Below, piece by piece: positions 1-5,905 of a DNA stretch of 8,364 bases (its first letter is position 1; the number at the start of each line of letters is the position of its first letter). The DNA is from Azonexaceae bacterium. GTDB taxonomy: Bacteria; Pseudomonadota; Gammaproteobacteria; Burkholderiales; Rhodocyclaceae. The notes under the pieces were generated by a model. It did no database searches. It saw only the letters and a program-made list of their open reading frames with translations, and was not told the DNA's origin. Location of the stretch: NCBI GenBank assembly GCA_009469665.1, contig SSTB01000328.1, positions 1-8,364 of the forward strand, written 5' to 3'. The position numbers were made by a program, and so were the translations under genes.

Positions 1-231
1 AGTGCTGAGGATCTGGCCTGTCGGACGTAGGGTTGAGATAGCGGCCTGCGGCCGCCCTTTTCCATATCTGCGGACTCGGTGCTTTGCGCACCGGCCATGC
101 GGACATGAACTACATGGGGTCGTATCGCCCCATTGGCTGCTCAGAAGCGAGCATTCGCACCCGGATATCCGACCAGGGCAACGGTTTGGCACCTCACGGA
201 GCAAAATCTTGGTTCGCCTCTTCTTCTTCAA
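1..231 (-). CDS. Possible partial Cys-rich ORF, running off the window
   Basis: A minus-strand frame stays open from a TTG codon at 231 (alternative GTG at 192) to the window edge, 77 codons. It begins MKKKRRTKILLRE, a plausible basic N-terminus, and has a cysteine cluster around CSSCPHGRC that could bind metal. Against it: there is no Shine-Dalgarno at a usable distance from either start, codon third positions are not strongly biased, and it begins just past an intrinsic terminator. The overlapping plus-strand frame 2-241 looks no better. I do not recognise a family. It may be only a chance open frame. Confidence 0.2.
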   Translation of the reverse strand, partial: MKKKRRTKILLREVPNRCPGRISGCECSLLSSQWGDTTPCSSCPHGRCAKHRVRRYGKGRPQAAISTLRPTGQILST

Positions 232-257
232 TGGACACTGATCTCAACCTCCATTGA
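228..257. repeat. 8-bp inverted repeat beside the operon terminator
   Basis: TCAATGGA (228-235) and TCCATTGA (250-257) are perfect 8-bp inverted arms separated by 14 nt. They lie immediately downstream (minus-strand sense) of the terminator at 260-295. The function is unknown; it could be a second RNA hairpin behind the terminator or an operator for whatever lies at the left edge. Confidence 0.4.
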
Positions 258-259
258 GC

Positions 260-295
260 AAAAAGAAGCGAGCAAGAACCCGAAGGTTCTTGCTC
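260..295 (-). terminator. Rho-independent terminator ending the accessory operon
   Basis: Read on the minus strand, GAGCAAGAACC pairs perfectly with GGTTCTTGCTC (11 bp) across a TTCG loop closed by C-G, the very stable UUCG tetraloop. A T-rich tract with five consecutive T (plus-strand A run 260-264) follows after a few bases. It starts 13 bp after the stop codon of the 299-aa gene, where an operon end is expected. There is no T tract on the plus-strand side, so it is directional. Confidence 0.9.
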
Positions 296-308
296 TGCTT
301 GAGTTTTG

Positions 309-1208
309 TTACGGATGACCGAGGTTCAACTTGGCGATCTTGAACAGGTTCATCGGTGGCTTTCCCTTCGTGATGGTCTTGCGCCCCATCTTCAGGATTT
401 CGACGTGGTCTCCGACGCCTGCGCTTGCCTGCTGCAGGGCCGTTCTGAGATTGACGCCAAATACCGCATCGACGATCCCTTCCGGTGTTTCGAAGCGTAT
501 TCCGAATGTTTCGAACTCGCGCCCATCCTTACACTGAGTCATCATGCCGATTTCCTTGATGACCCCGCGATATACCGACGGGAACTTCTTGAGTTTGATC
601 GACTCGGGCGGTGTGTCATCCAGAGTGACCTCAGACGGCACCTCCTGTTGCCCGGACCATGCCGCTGTGTCGGCTGACGCGACAGGCGCGCCCTCCTCCA
701 CATCCCCCCCATTCGGAGAGGTCGCTTCCAACTTAAGCTTCTTCGTCTCCCGACGCTTCCGCTTACCCCTTGCCGCCAGCTCGTCCAATTGCTGCTGAGC
801 ACGCGCAAGCGCTAACTCCACAACCTGGTCGGTCGGTTCATGACCTTCGATGATGCCCAGATCGAAGTAGCTGTCGGCGTACGCCTTTTTCTTGGCGCCC
901 GACCAAACAATCAGGTGGGCGGTGCAGGCCCGCTTCCGGTGTCGGTAGCGAACCATCAAGGTCGCCGCATCGGTCAGGTGACGAACGATGAGCGGCGCCA
1001 CGGCGAACTTTTCGCTCTCCTGTACCTCGACGGTACCCACGTCACCACTGCATTCCGGTGGATTGGATGCAAGCGGCTCTGGCGGCTGCGTTTCCTTGCG
1101 AAAGAACGCAAGGGTCAGCGACTCCCGGCGGGGATAGGATGCCCACATAATCGACAGAATGACGACGACAATGGTGAGAACGATGAACTTGTCGAGAATT
1201 TCATTCAT
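309..1208 (-). CDS. Membrane-anchored protein with C-terminal OB-fold-like domain
   Basis: The protein has 299 aa and the start is set by GAGGAG 6 nt before the ATG. One hydrophobic helix lies at about residues 7-24 (FIVLTIVVVILSIMWA) followed by PRR, which predicts a single N-terminal membrane anchor with the rest in the cytoplasm. The middle is charged, with a Lys/Arg cluster at about 148-160 and a Pro/Ala/acidic linker to about 205. The C-terminal 90 residues (about 209-296: YRGVIKEIG, FGIRFETPEGIVDAVFGVNL, GDHVEILKMGRK) read as a beta-rich OB-like fold. They resemble by eye the small C-terminal domain of some TraI-type relaxases and other single-strand-binding modules. That comparison is inference, not a database result. 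It is the last gene of the operon and starts 10 bp after the preceding stop. A role holding DNA or a partner at the membrane is possible but unproven. Confidence 0.8.
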   Translation of the reverse strand: MNEILDKFIVLTIVVVILSIMWASYPRRESLTLAFFRKETQPPEPLASNPPECSGDVGTVEVQESEKFAVAPLIVRHLTDAATLMVRYRHRKRACTAHLIVWSGAKKKAYADSYFDLGIIEGHEPTDQVVELALARAQQQLDELAARGKRKRRETKKLKLEATSPNGGDVEEGAPVASADTAAWSGQQEVPSEVTLDDTPPESIKLKKFPSVYRGVIKEIGMMTQCKDGREFETFGIRFETPEGIVDAVFGVNLRTALQQASAGVGDHVEILKMGRKTITKGKPPMNLFKIAKLNLGHP

Positions 1209-1218
1209 GCCGCTCTCC

Positions 1219-1674
1219 TCAGAACACGTTCTTCAGGACGTCGCTATGACGTCTGGTGAAGGAATCGCTTGTCGCCAACCCCAGAGCCTGTGCTACGAGC
1301 AGAACACGATTCCACTGCGCGCAGTACAGGGGATGGGTTTGACGCGGGACTGTCGGCACGTTCTCTTTCGAGTCCGTAACGACGGTGATATCGCCCAGGG
1401 CCTTTCTCAAGGCGACCAGGCATACGACAAACTCCGGCGCGGATTCGGAAACACGGACGGTGCCGCGCCCCTTACCGGCGGAAATGGGCATCAAATGCTG
1501 CTCCGGACCGAAGGCAACGCTCAACTGATCGCCGCCCGCCCACTCGTTGTACCCGATGACCGCCAACCCGTCTTGCTGCAGAGGTGCCAGTACCGCGGCA
1601 GCCTTGGCAGCCCAGGATTCGAGTTGTGTCGAAACGCTCCAGTAGGCTACGCCCACGAACTTGTTTGTGCTCAT
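1219..1674 (-). CDS. Conserved-looking hypothetical protein, 151 aa
   Basis: I do not recognise this protein. The ATG start is supported by TAGGAG 6 nt upstream, and that Shine-Dalgarno contains the TAG stop of the CobS-like gene, so translation is probably coupled. It is a compact mixed alpha/beta sequence with no signal peptide or membrane segment. It has a helical stretch at about 18-33 (LESWAAKAAAVLAPLQ), several hydrophobic strands (LAVIGYNEW, EFVVCLVALRKALGDITVVT) and a basic C-terminus ending DVLKNVF. Its TGA stop (1219-1221) overlaps the Shine-Dalgarno of the next gene. Position directly after the ATPase suggests a partner or substrate adaptor, but it has no von Willebrand A or MIDAS motif, so it is not a short CobT. 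Confidence 0.8.
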   Translation of the reverse strand: MSTNKFVGVAYWSVSTQLESWAAKAAAVLAPLQQDGLAVIGYNEWAGGDQLSVAFGPEQHLMPISAGKGRGTVRVSESAPEFVVCLVALRKALGDITVVTDSKENVPTVPRQTHPLYCAQWNRVLLVAQALGLATSDSFTRRHSDVLKNVF

Positions 1675-1683
1675 GGGCTGCTC

Positions 1684-2823
1684 CTAAGGGGTCACGCTTT
1701 CAGCTACCCCGAAGACCCCTTCCACCGCTTGGTGGAGTGCAATCCGGGTTGACTCCGTTGCAAGCTGCGAGAGGTACTTCTTGAGCGACAGGTGCAGTGC
1801 CGAGAGACCCAGCTTCTCGGGAGAACCGGCCATCGCAAGGGTATTACGGGCCCACTTGCGGAGGATCCGCGTCGACATGGTCCGCTCGAGCGCGGCATCG
1901 GAAGTGTTTCCACCATCCTTAGACTGCGCGCGAATGCGGCGTGCCACTTCGACGAGGCCGGCGATGAATTCACTGCGAGAGATCGCAGATCCTTCCTTCA
2001 TACCCGCTTGAGTCGAGAGCTTCACGCCTTCCTGGTCGAGCCAGTAGCTCAGCAGGTCGTCACTGAATTGCTCCAGTTCCCTTTCCAGCAGCTTGGTCTC
2101 GGTGTCGTCGTCTGGATACCCAATGTGCAGAGCCACGATGCGTTCGAGTATAGAGACATCATGCGTGTTGGCGGTCCCGTAGTTGCCACTCAGGTCTTCC
2201 ACCAAGTTGGTGTTGGCCGTGATGGCAACCCGAAAGCCAGGCTGTGGTGTCACCACCTCACCCGACTTGCCAGGGATTGGGAACGAACGACCCTCAAACA
2301 CGTCGTTGAACACAATCGTCCTGTCAGCCGCAATGCGGTCATACTCATTGATGATGCAAGGCAGGCCATACCGCGCCGCCAGCGTCACCGGACCGTCGAC
2401 CCAGGGCGTCGTCCCGTTTTCACCACCCACAAACTGCCCGAAGGCTTCCTGGGGCTCGAAACGACGGTGCCCTTTGGCCATGAACAATGGGATGCCGAGT
2501 CGGGCACACCACTGTTCGAAGACCGAGGTTTTGCCGGAGCCGGTCGGCCCCCACAACAAGAGGACATCGTCGTCCCCGTTCAACCACCAGTAACGGATGT
2601 CCCGAACCAGCTCTTTCCGGAACTGGTAGTTCGGATCGACCGGGGGAATGGCTGCCCGGAGAAATGCAGCATAGGCCGCAGCCACCGGGTCCGCCAACGC
2701 CGCGGGGTCAGGGATCATGAACCCTTCGATGGTGATGCTCGGATCCACTTCCTTCGGATCCAAACCAAAAACATCGCAGATACTGTAGACCACGACGACG
2801 AGCAGAGATGACAGATCAAACAT
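1684..2823 (-). CDS. CobS/MoxR-like AAA+ ATPase
   Basis: The protein has 379 aa. The ATG at 2823 is chosen because AAGGA sits 6 nt upstream; a longer reading from 2862 would begin inside a terminator and encode its T tract as Phe. The order matches CobS, the AAA+ motor of aerobic cobaltochelatase: an N-terminal VFGLD motif (18-22) and VDPNY (62-66), Walker A GPTGSGKT (92-99), Walker-B-like IINEYD (157-162), sensor-1 ITANTN (201-206), a probable arginine finger in LERIV (R228), and a sensor-2/lid helix TRILRKWARN (318-327). The canonical Walker B Asp is Asn159, while the catalytic Glu160 is kept. CobS/MoxR ATPases usually work with a VWA-domain partner to remodel a target; none is in this window, nor are cobalamin genes. 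The role is therefore probably plasmid-specific rather than cobalt insertion. An intrinsic terminator lies just upstream. Confidence 0.9.
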   Translation of the reverse strand: MFDLSSLLVVVVYSICDVFGLDPKEVDPSITIEGFMIPDPAALADPVAAAYAAFLRAAIPPVDPNYQFRKELVRDIRYWWLNGDDDVLLLWGPTGSGKTSVFEQWCARLGIPLFMAKGHRRFEPQEAFGQFVGGENGTTPWVDGPVTLAARYGLPCIINEYDRIAADRTIVFNDVFEGRSFPIPGKSGEVVTPQPGFRVAITANTNLVEDLSGNYGTANTHDVSILERIVALHIGYPDDDTETKLLERELEQFSDDLLSYWLDQEGVKLSTQAGMKEGSAISRSEFIAGLVEVARRIRAQSKDGGNTSDAALERTMSTRILRKWARNTLAMAGSPEKLGLSALHLSLKKYLSQLATESTRIALHQAVEGVFGVAESVTP

Positions 2824-2845
2824 GGTGTTTCCTTTCACAAAGGCG

Positions 2846-2883
2846 AAAAAAAAGGGGCCCATGCCCCGCCGGGGTTGAGCCCC
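2846..2883 (-). terminator. Rho-independent terminator inside the operon
   Basis: On the minus strand GGGGCTCA (2883-2876) pairs with TGGGCCCC (2861-2854) with one G-U pair. An inner CCCC/GGGG helix extends the stem across a small internal loop. Eight T residues follow directly (plus-strand A run 2846-2853). It begins 12 bp after the stop of the 221-aa gene and ends 22 bp before the CobS-like start, leaving no room for a normal promoter between the T tract and the ATPase ribosome site. A small CCTTT/AAAGG hairpin over that ribosome site follows it. Confidence 0.85.
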
Positions 2884-2895
2884 TAGCGGGAACCG

Positions 2896-3561
2896 TCAGT
2901 CGAACGCGCAGACTTTTTCGACGGCTTTGATTACAACTGCAGGAATGTTCCTGCGCACACCTTCTCGAACCTTGTCCTCGTCCATTCGCGCTGCTATGCA
3001 GCAGTTGTGGAACGAGAACGGCTCGTCACGCTCATGCACTTCCAGGCAGTGGCTGCGACCAATGCGCTTGTCGTACACGTAGTATTTCCAGATCGCTGGA
3101 CGGTGTAGCCAGCGCAGGACCGACCACTTCTCCTGCTCGTTGTTGGACAACGCAAGCTCTTCCAACGAACGCCAGAAGAGCCGCACTTGCGTGAACAACA
3201 ATCCCGCGACCGACCACCGGAGGTCATGGCGATCGATCACCCACGGCGTTCCCCAAGGTTCGTAAGGAATCGCCAGGGATGCCGGGTCCTCTACCGCCTC
3301 CTCGATGTCATCGTCGACAACCACGGTGGCAGGTACATCCGACTCAAACTCTGCCGGAAGCTGGACCACATCGAGAATTGGCCCCTTCAGATACTCCAGC
3401 AACTCGTCAAATAGCACGAGGTTGCTGGACTGTTCCAAGTGGCGAACCAGCTTTGCCCGCTTGGATTCTTGGGAAGGAACACGACGTCGCCCGGAATGGG
3501 CGTGTGGGTGGGAAGGCGGGGCAAGTGGATGACCGAACAGATCAAGGTTAGTGAGCGACAT
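2896..3561 (-). CDS. Hypothetical protein, 221 aa
   Basis: I do not recognise this protein. The ATG is preceded by a strong AGGAGG at 6 nt, and the start overlaps the end of the 109-aa gene by 14 bp, which points to translational coupling. The N-terminal 40 residues are Pro/His/Arg-rich and probably disordered. A leucine-rich helical segment follows (about 48-60), then an acidic patch (about 83-92, VDDDIEEAVED) and a tryptophan/aromatic-rich middle (about 101-162: YEPWGTPWVIDRHDLRWS, LFWRSLEEL, WLHRPAIWKYYVYD). A His/Cys patch, FHNCC (184-188), sits near the C-terminus. There are no membrane segments and no nucleotide-binding motif. The Cys/His residues (C172, H176, H185, C187, C188) could bind metal, but this is speculative. 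Confidence 0.8.
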   Translation of the reverse strand: MSLTNLDLFGHPLAPPSHPHAHSGRRRVPSQESKRAKLVRHLEQSSNLVLFDELLEYLKGPILDVVQLPAEFESDVPATVVVDDDIEEAVEDPASLAIPYEPWGTPWVIDRHDLRWSVAGLLFTQVRLFWRSLEELALSNNEQEKWSVLRWLHRPAIWKYYVYDKRIGRSHCLEVHERDEPFSFHNCCIAARMDEDKVREGVRRNIPAVVIKAVEKVCAFD

Positions 3562-3877
3562 GGCTCACCTCCTCCCGCTGTTCGATGTACCTCCAGCCTC
3601 GGTCAAGCAATTTGCTCTTGATAGTGGCAAATGGTTCACGCCACTCTCTGAAGCCGCGAACCTTAGGTGCGTAGTCAGCCACCTTGATCACGACACAGAG
3701 CGCCCGTCCGTAGTGATACACGAGCAGACGACAGTCTCCCTTGCGGAAGGTGCCTACTGCTCTAGCTCTTGGATAGGCGTGCTGCTGTTGCCATTGTGCC
3801 CACCGGTAAAGCACTTGCGTGCCTGGGCGGACCTCGGCAACGACTGGGCCCACATGCCCAATGTCTGCCTTACTCAC
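3548..3877 (-). CDS. Small hypothetical protein, 109 aa
   Basis: I do not recognise this protein. I start it at the GTG at 3877 because GAGG lies exactly 6 nt upstream; extending the frame to 3982 would translate through a perfect 12-bp hairpin. The product begins MSKADIGHVGP. It is basic and aromatic (YRWAQWQQQHAYPRARA, then strands such as CRLLVYHYGRALCVVIKVADY), suggesting a small beta-rich or mixed fold, with a charged helical C-terminus. Its last 14 bp overlap the start of the 221-aa gene. It is the first gene of the accessory operon, 239 bp downstream of the replication-type gene. Confidence 0.65.
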   Translation of the reverse strand: MSKADIGHVGPVVAEVRPGTQVLYRWAQWQQQHAYPRARAVGTFRKGDCRLLVYHYGRALCVVIKVADYAPKVRGFREWREPFATIKSKLLDRGWRYIEQREEVSHVAH

Positions 3878-3910
3878 GACGTACCTCGTCTTTCTGAGGA
3901 CATCGCAAGC

Positions 3911-3939
3911 CCCTGTGGGGACCACGAGTCCCCACAGGG
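3911..3939. repeat. Perfect 12-bp hairpin upstream of the accessory operon
   Basis: CCCTGTGGGGAC (3911-3922) and GTCCCCACAGGG (3928-3939) pair perfectly around a 5-nt loop. On the minus strand no T tract follows, so it is not a standard intrinsic terminator. It ends 33 bp before the GTG start of the 109-aa gene, in the probable 5' leader. It could be an attenuator stem, an mRNA-stabilising stem after the replication gene, or a protein-binding site. Confidence 0.7.
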
Positions 3940-4066
3940 TTGCAGGTACCTGGCGCAGAACACACTGGCCAGATTGAAGCAAAGCATATCGCTGCCTTGC
4001 CAGCGTTCTCGGTCACCCGAAAAACCTGCACCCCGACGAATAACGCACGCCGAAGCGAAATACCAC

Positions 4067-4081
4067 GCCTATTGGATAGGC
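4067..4081. repeat. 15-bp palindrome just after the replication-type gene
   Basis: GCCTAT (4067-4072) and ATAGGC (4076-4081) are perfect inverted arms around TGG. The site lies 36 bp past the stop of the replication-type gene and about 190 bp before the accessory operon, where an operator would be expected. I could not find a convincing sigma70 -35/-10 pair around it. Confidence 0.35.
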
Positions 4082-4116
4082 ACTGCGCCCATTGTCATCC
4101 CCATATCATTTGCATG

Positions 4117-5538
4117 TCAAGCATCGGTTCCCACGTTTCCGCTGATCCAGGGTCGCCCTACTCGATGGGACCCCGATGGGCATCCCGGAATCCTGGACGT
4201 TGCCAGGATGGCTTTCATCCCCCTGAGCGCCTCATCCGCGCTTCTCAATTCGTGGTCGCTTCGAGCCACGCGCTGACTTGGAGTGGACTTGCCAGCAAAC
4301 TCGCGCTTGGGCTCGTCTGTTCGAACGAGCTTCCCATCCCTTACCGCATCCATGAAGCGCATGTTGAGTGGTAGCGAGGTCCCAGTGGACACACCGGCCT
4401 TCACGACCTCGATTGTCCGACTTGACGCGTGGATTCGATACGCCAACCCCGTGCCCTCGCTGGCAAAGACGCGGCCGTTGATGGGTTTAGCCCAAGCGTA
4501 AATTGCGTCGCATTGGGCTCTAGCCGCGTCGCGTCGAGCATCACACTCCTTGCGTCGCGCACGTTCTGCGCACAGATACCGGGCATCTATCTTCTCGTCG
4601 ATGAAACGCTTTAGATAGCGATAACAATCATTGTTGGTTGGTAATTGCCGCAATCGCTCACTTCGGTACGTTACGTAGTCCGTAAGTTTCTGCCCGGATA
4701 CCTGTCCAGCCAGTCGTTGTAGCTTGAAGAGCTGCCCGTAGGTGAGACGCTTCTCCGCAATTAGCCACACCAGTTCCACGGCCACGGATCTTCCCTCCAT
4801 TCGGACGAATCCCTGAGGCGTGGACTGGTTGTTAACTGATGCCTTTGGATAAGCTTCTGGTTCCTTCGTATACATAGAGCCGCCTATCATTCCGTCTATC
4901 ACCGGGCTCATTGGGTGATGTTCGAGGGATGGATGAACCGGGGTCGGCGAGAGAACACCCGATCCGATTGCGTAACCTGTTTCACAGAGCGGCGGACCTG
5001 GCAGCGTCGGTTCCGGGGATATGTTACCAGCTCGCCCCCCGCCGTCCTGGTCATGGTTATTGATGAATCGCGCGTCCCTAATGTTCGTCCCGGGCTCCAG
5101 CAGACCCAGCCGACAGGCAAACTTCTGCGTTAAGCGGATATACCCAATATCTAACATCCCGTCCGCCGTCCGTTCTTGTTGGTCGCGGACAATCAAATGG
5201 TCGGTCTCCAGTCGCCGGAGCACCCGGTAAACAGTTACCTCGCTACATTGCGCCAATCTGGCCAACGTTCGCTTCTTTGTGAATACTGCGTCCAGTGGTT
5301 CACTCACAGACACGCCCGATGCGAGGATTGCCTGCGCAACCCGAGTTGTTGCCCTTGAAAAGGCGAGGTCATTCGCGAGTTCCCACACCCTGTAGATGGC
5401 CGCACGCAAGCGTGCCGGCCTATTTCGATAAGCAGCTGGGCAGGCTTCGTTGCTACGCTTCCGCGGCCGGGCAGCCACAGGCATGCCATGGCGGGCTCCG
5501 GCCTCCTTTGCGCAGCCGGGCTCTTGATTCGTGGGCAT
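4117..5538 (-). CDS. Putative plasmid replication initiator (winged-helix protein)
   Basis: The protein has 473 aa from the ATG at 5538, with GAGG 9 nt upstream. An ATG two codons earlier (5544) and a TTG at 5586 are alternatives, but the first lies almost on the Shine-Dalgarno. A clear winged helix-turn-helix spans about 86-146: KKRTLARLAQCSEVTVYRVL, then LETDHLIVRD and a wing ending GYIRLTQ. A Pro/Gly-rich linker (about 147-245) leads to a second helical domain (about 250-345: ELVWLIAEKRLTYGQLFKL, SERLRQLP, a Cys/Arg-rich helix ECDARRDAARAQCDA). The C-terminus is basic and low in complexity. The wHTH style and the position beside parAB, with an antisense-RNA-like element in its leader, support a Rep role. 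A plasmid transcriptional regulator is the main alternative. I see no iterons inside the gene. Confidence 0.65.
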   Translation of the reverse strand: MPTNQEPGCAKEAGARHGMPVAARPRKRSNEACPAAYRNRPARLRAAIYRVWELANDLAFSRATTRVAQAILASGVSVSEPLDAVFTKKRTLARLAQCSEVTVYRVLRRLETDHLIVRDQQERTADGMLDIGYIRLTQKFACRLGLLEPGTNIRDARFINNHDQDGGGRAGNISPEPTLPGPPLCETGYAIGSGVLSPTPVHPSLEHHPMSPVIDGMIGGSMYTKEPEAYPKASVNNQSTPQGFVRMEGRSVAVELVWLIAEKRLTYGQLFKLQRLAGQVSGQKLTDYVTYRSERLRQLPTNNDCYRYLKRFIDEKIDARYLCAERARRKECDARRDAARAQCDAIYAWAKPINGRVFASEGTGLAYRIHASSRTIEVVKAGVSTGTSLPLNMRFMDAVRDGKLVRTDEPKREFAGKSTPSQRVARSDHELRSADEALRGMKAILATSRIPGCPSGSHRVGRPWISGNVGTDA

Positions 5539-5576
5539 AAGCATCCCCCTCGGCACGGTGGCCGATACAAATTTGA

Positions 5577-5606
5577 TTGACTTCAAGGGGGGAGGGCGCT
5601 TAGGAT
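5577..5606 (+). promoter_or_regulatory. Candidate sigma70 promoter for an antisense RNA
   Basis: TTGACT (5577-5582) and TAGGAT (5601-5606) are separated by 18 nt on the plus strand; TAGGAT is also the -10 of the parA promoter here. An inverted repeat TAGC-TT-GCTA (5607-5616) covers the expected start site. There is no plus-strand gene downstream, only the terminator at 5652-5690. Confidence 0.45.
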
Positions 5607-5612
5607 TAGCTT

Positions 5613-5690
5613 GCTAGATCGGGAGCACCAATCCACGCTGCTCTCACCCCCAACGCCCCAAAGTTGCCGCTTTGGGGCGTTTCCTTTTTT
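5613..5690 (+). ncRNA. Candidate antisense (countertranscript) RNA, about 80 nt
   Basis: Inferred from a plausible plus-strand promoter ending at 5606 and a strong plus-strand terminator ending at 5690, with no coding frame between. The RNA would have a 5' stem (GAGCA/TGCTC around an 11-nt loop, about 5632-5652) and the 3' terminator stem. It lies opposite the expected mRNA leader of the minus-strand replication-type gene, 75-150 nt before its start. This is the layout of antisense RNAs that set plasmid copy number. Both 5' and 3' ends are estimates. Confidence 0.4.
5652..5690 (+). terminator. Strong plus-strand rho-independent terminator
   Basis: AACGCCCCAAAG (5652-5663) pairs perfectly with CTTTGGGGCGTT (5670-5681) around a 6-nt loop, followed by TTCC and six T (5685-5690). 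No T tract exists on the minus-strand side, so it acts on plus-strand transcription. Both neighbouring genes are on the minus strand, so it must end an RNA that starts within or near the replication-gene leader. Confidence 0.85.
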
Positions 5691-5741
5691 GGGCTCTCAG
5701 CCTACTTGGCGACTAGGTCATCGCGACACCCCCAAATGCAG

Positions 5742-5767
5742 CGAGGCCCAGGTTTCCCTGGGCCTCG
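5742..5767. repeat. 11-bp hairpin with GAAA tetraloop on the minus strand
   Basis: CGAGGCCCAGG (5742-5752) and CCTGGGCCTCG (5757-5767) pair perfectly around 4 nt. The loop reads TTTC on the plus strand and GAAA, a stable GNRA loop, on the minus strand. Neither side has a good T tract; the plus side has only GTCTCGTT. It may be a weak plus-strand terminator, a 3'-stabilising stem for parAB mRNA, or part of the replication-gene leader. Confidence 0.6.
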
Positions 5768-5818
5768 TCTCGTTCATCACGGTATTTCGTGCGGTCATGG
5801 CGCGGTGGCTGTCCTGGC

Positions 5819-5844
5819 GGCACCAGTGCCGCCCTTTAAAATCA
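5819..5844 (+). repeat. 26-nt direct repeat, copy 1 (candidate parS)
   Basis: The repeat consists of GGCACCAGTGCC followed by GCCCTTTAAAATCA. It differs from copy 2 at one position, the seventh base. The head is an imperfect palindrome and the tail is AT-rich. The copies begin 87 bp apart, close to eight helical turns. The location, downstream of parB and before the replication-type gene, is typical for a plasmid centromere. Confidence 0.6.
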
Positions 5845-5905
5845 GTGGGTTAGGGAGGCCACTCCAGGCCCGCCAGCCCGCATAAACATCCGACAGCCCT
5901 GCACC

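Noticed and set aside
2..241. Plus-strand open frame of 79 codons at the left edge
   Set aside because: It starts at a GTG with no visible upstream context, has low-complexity unnatural composition, and runs against all neighbours across a hairpin-rich stretch.
189..245. Minus-strand 14-codon ORF after GGAGG (peptide beginning MSIEEEEAN)
   Set aside because: Too short to support; Shine-Dalgarno spacing is long and it lies within the inverted repeat.
1792..2811. 339-codon plus-strand open frame
   Set aside because: It is exactly antisense to the CobS-like ATPase, whose motifs are unmistakable; it has no Shine-Dalgarno and no recognisable domain. Shadow frame caused by codon bias.
2824..2862. 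Thirteen-codon N-terminal extension of the CobS-like ATPase
   Set aside because: It would be encoded by the terminator hairpin and T tract; the ATG at 2823 has a good ribosome site.
3870..4016. 48-codon minus-strand frame before the 109-aa gene, overlapping its GTG
   Set aside because: The stop/start overlap is tempting for a leader peptide, but there is no Shine-Dalgarno and part of the frame is simply the hairpin sequence.
3551..4276. 241-codon plus-strand open frame crossing the 3878-4116 gap
   Set aside because: It runs antisense to two genes, translates through the perfect hairpin at 3911-3939, and lacks a ribosome site. The minus-strand genes have better starts and coupling.
4976..4995. 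TGTTTCACAG resembling half of a chromosomal parS
   Set aside because: Only one arm matches and it lies inside the replication-type coding sequence; the 26-nt repeats are better candidates.
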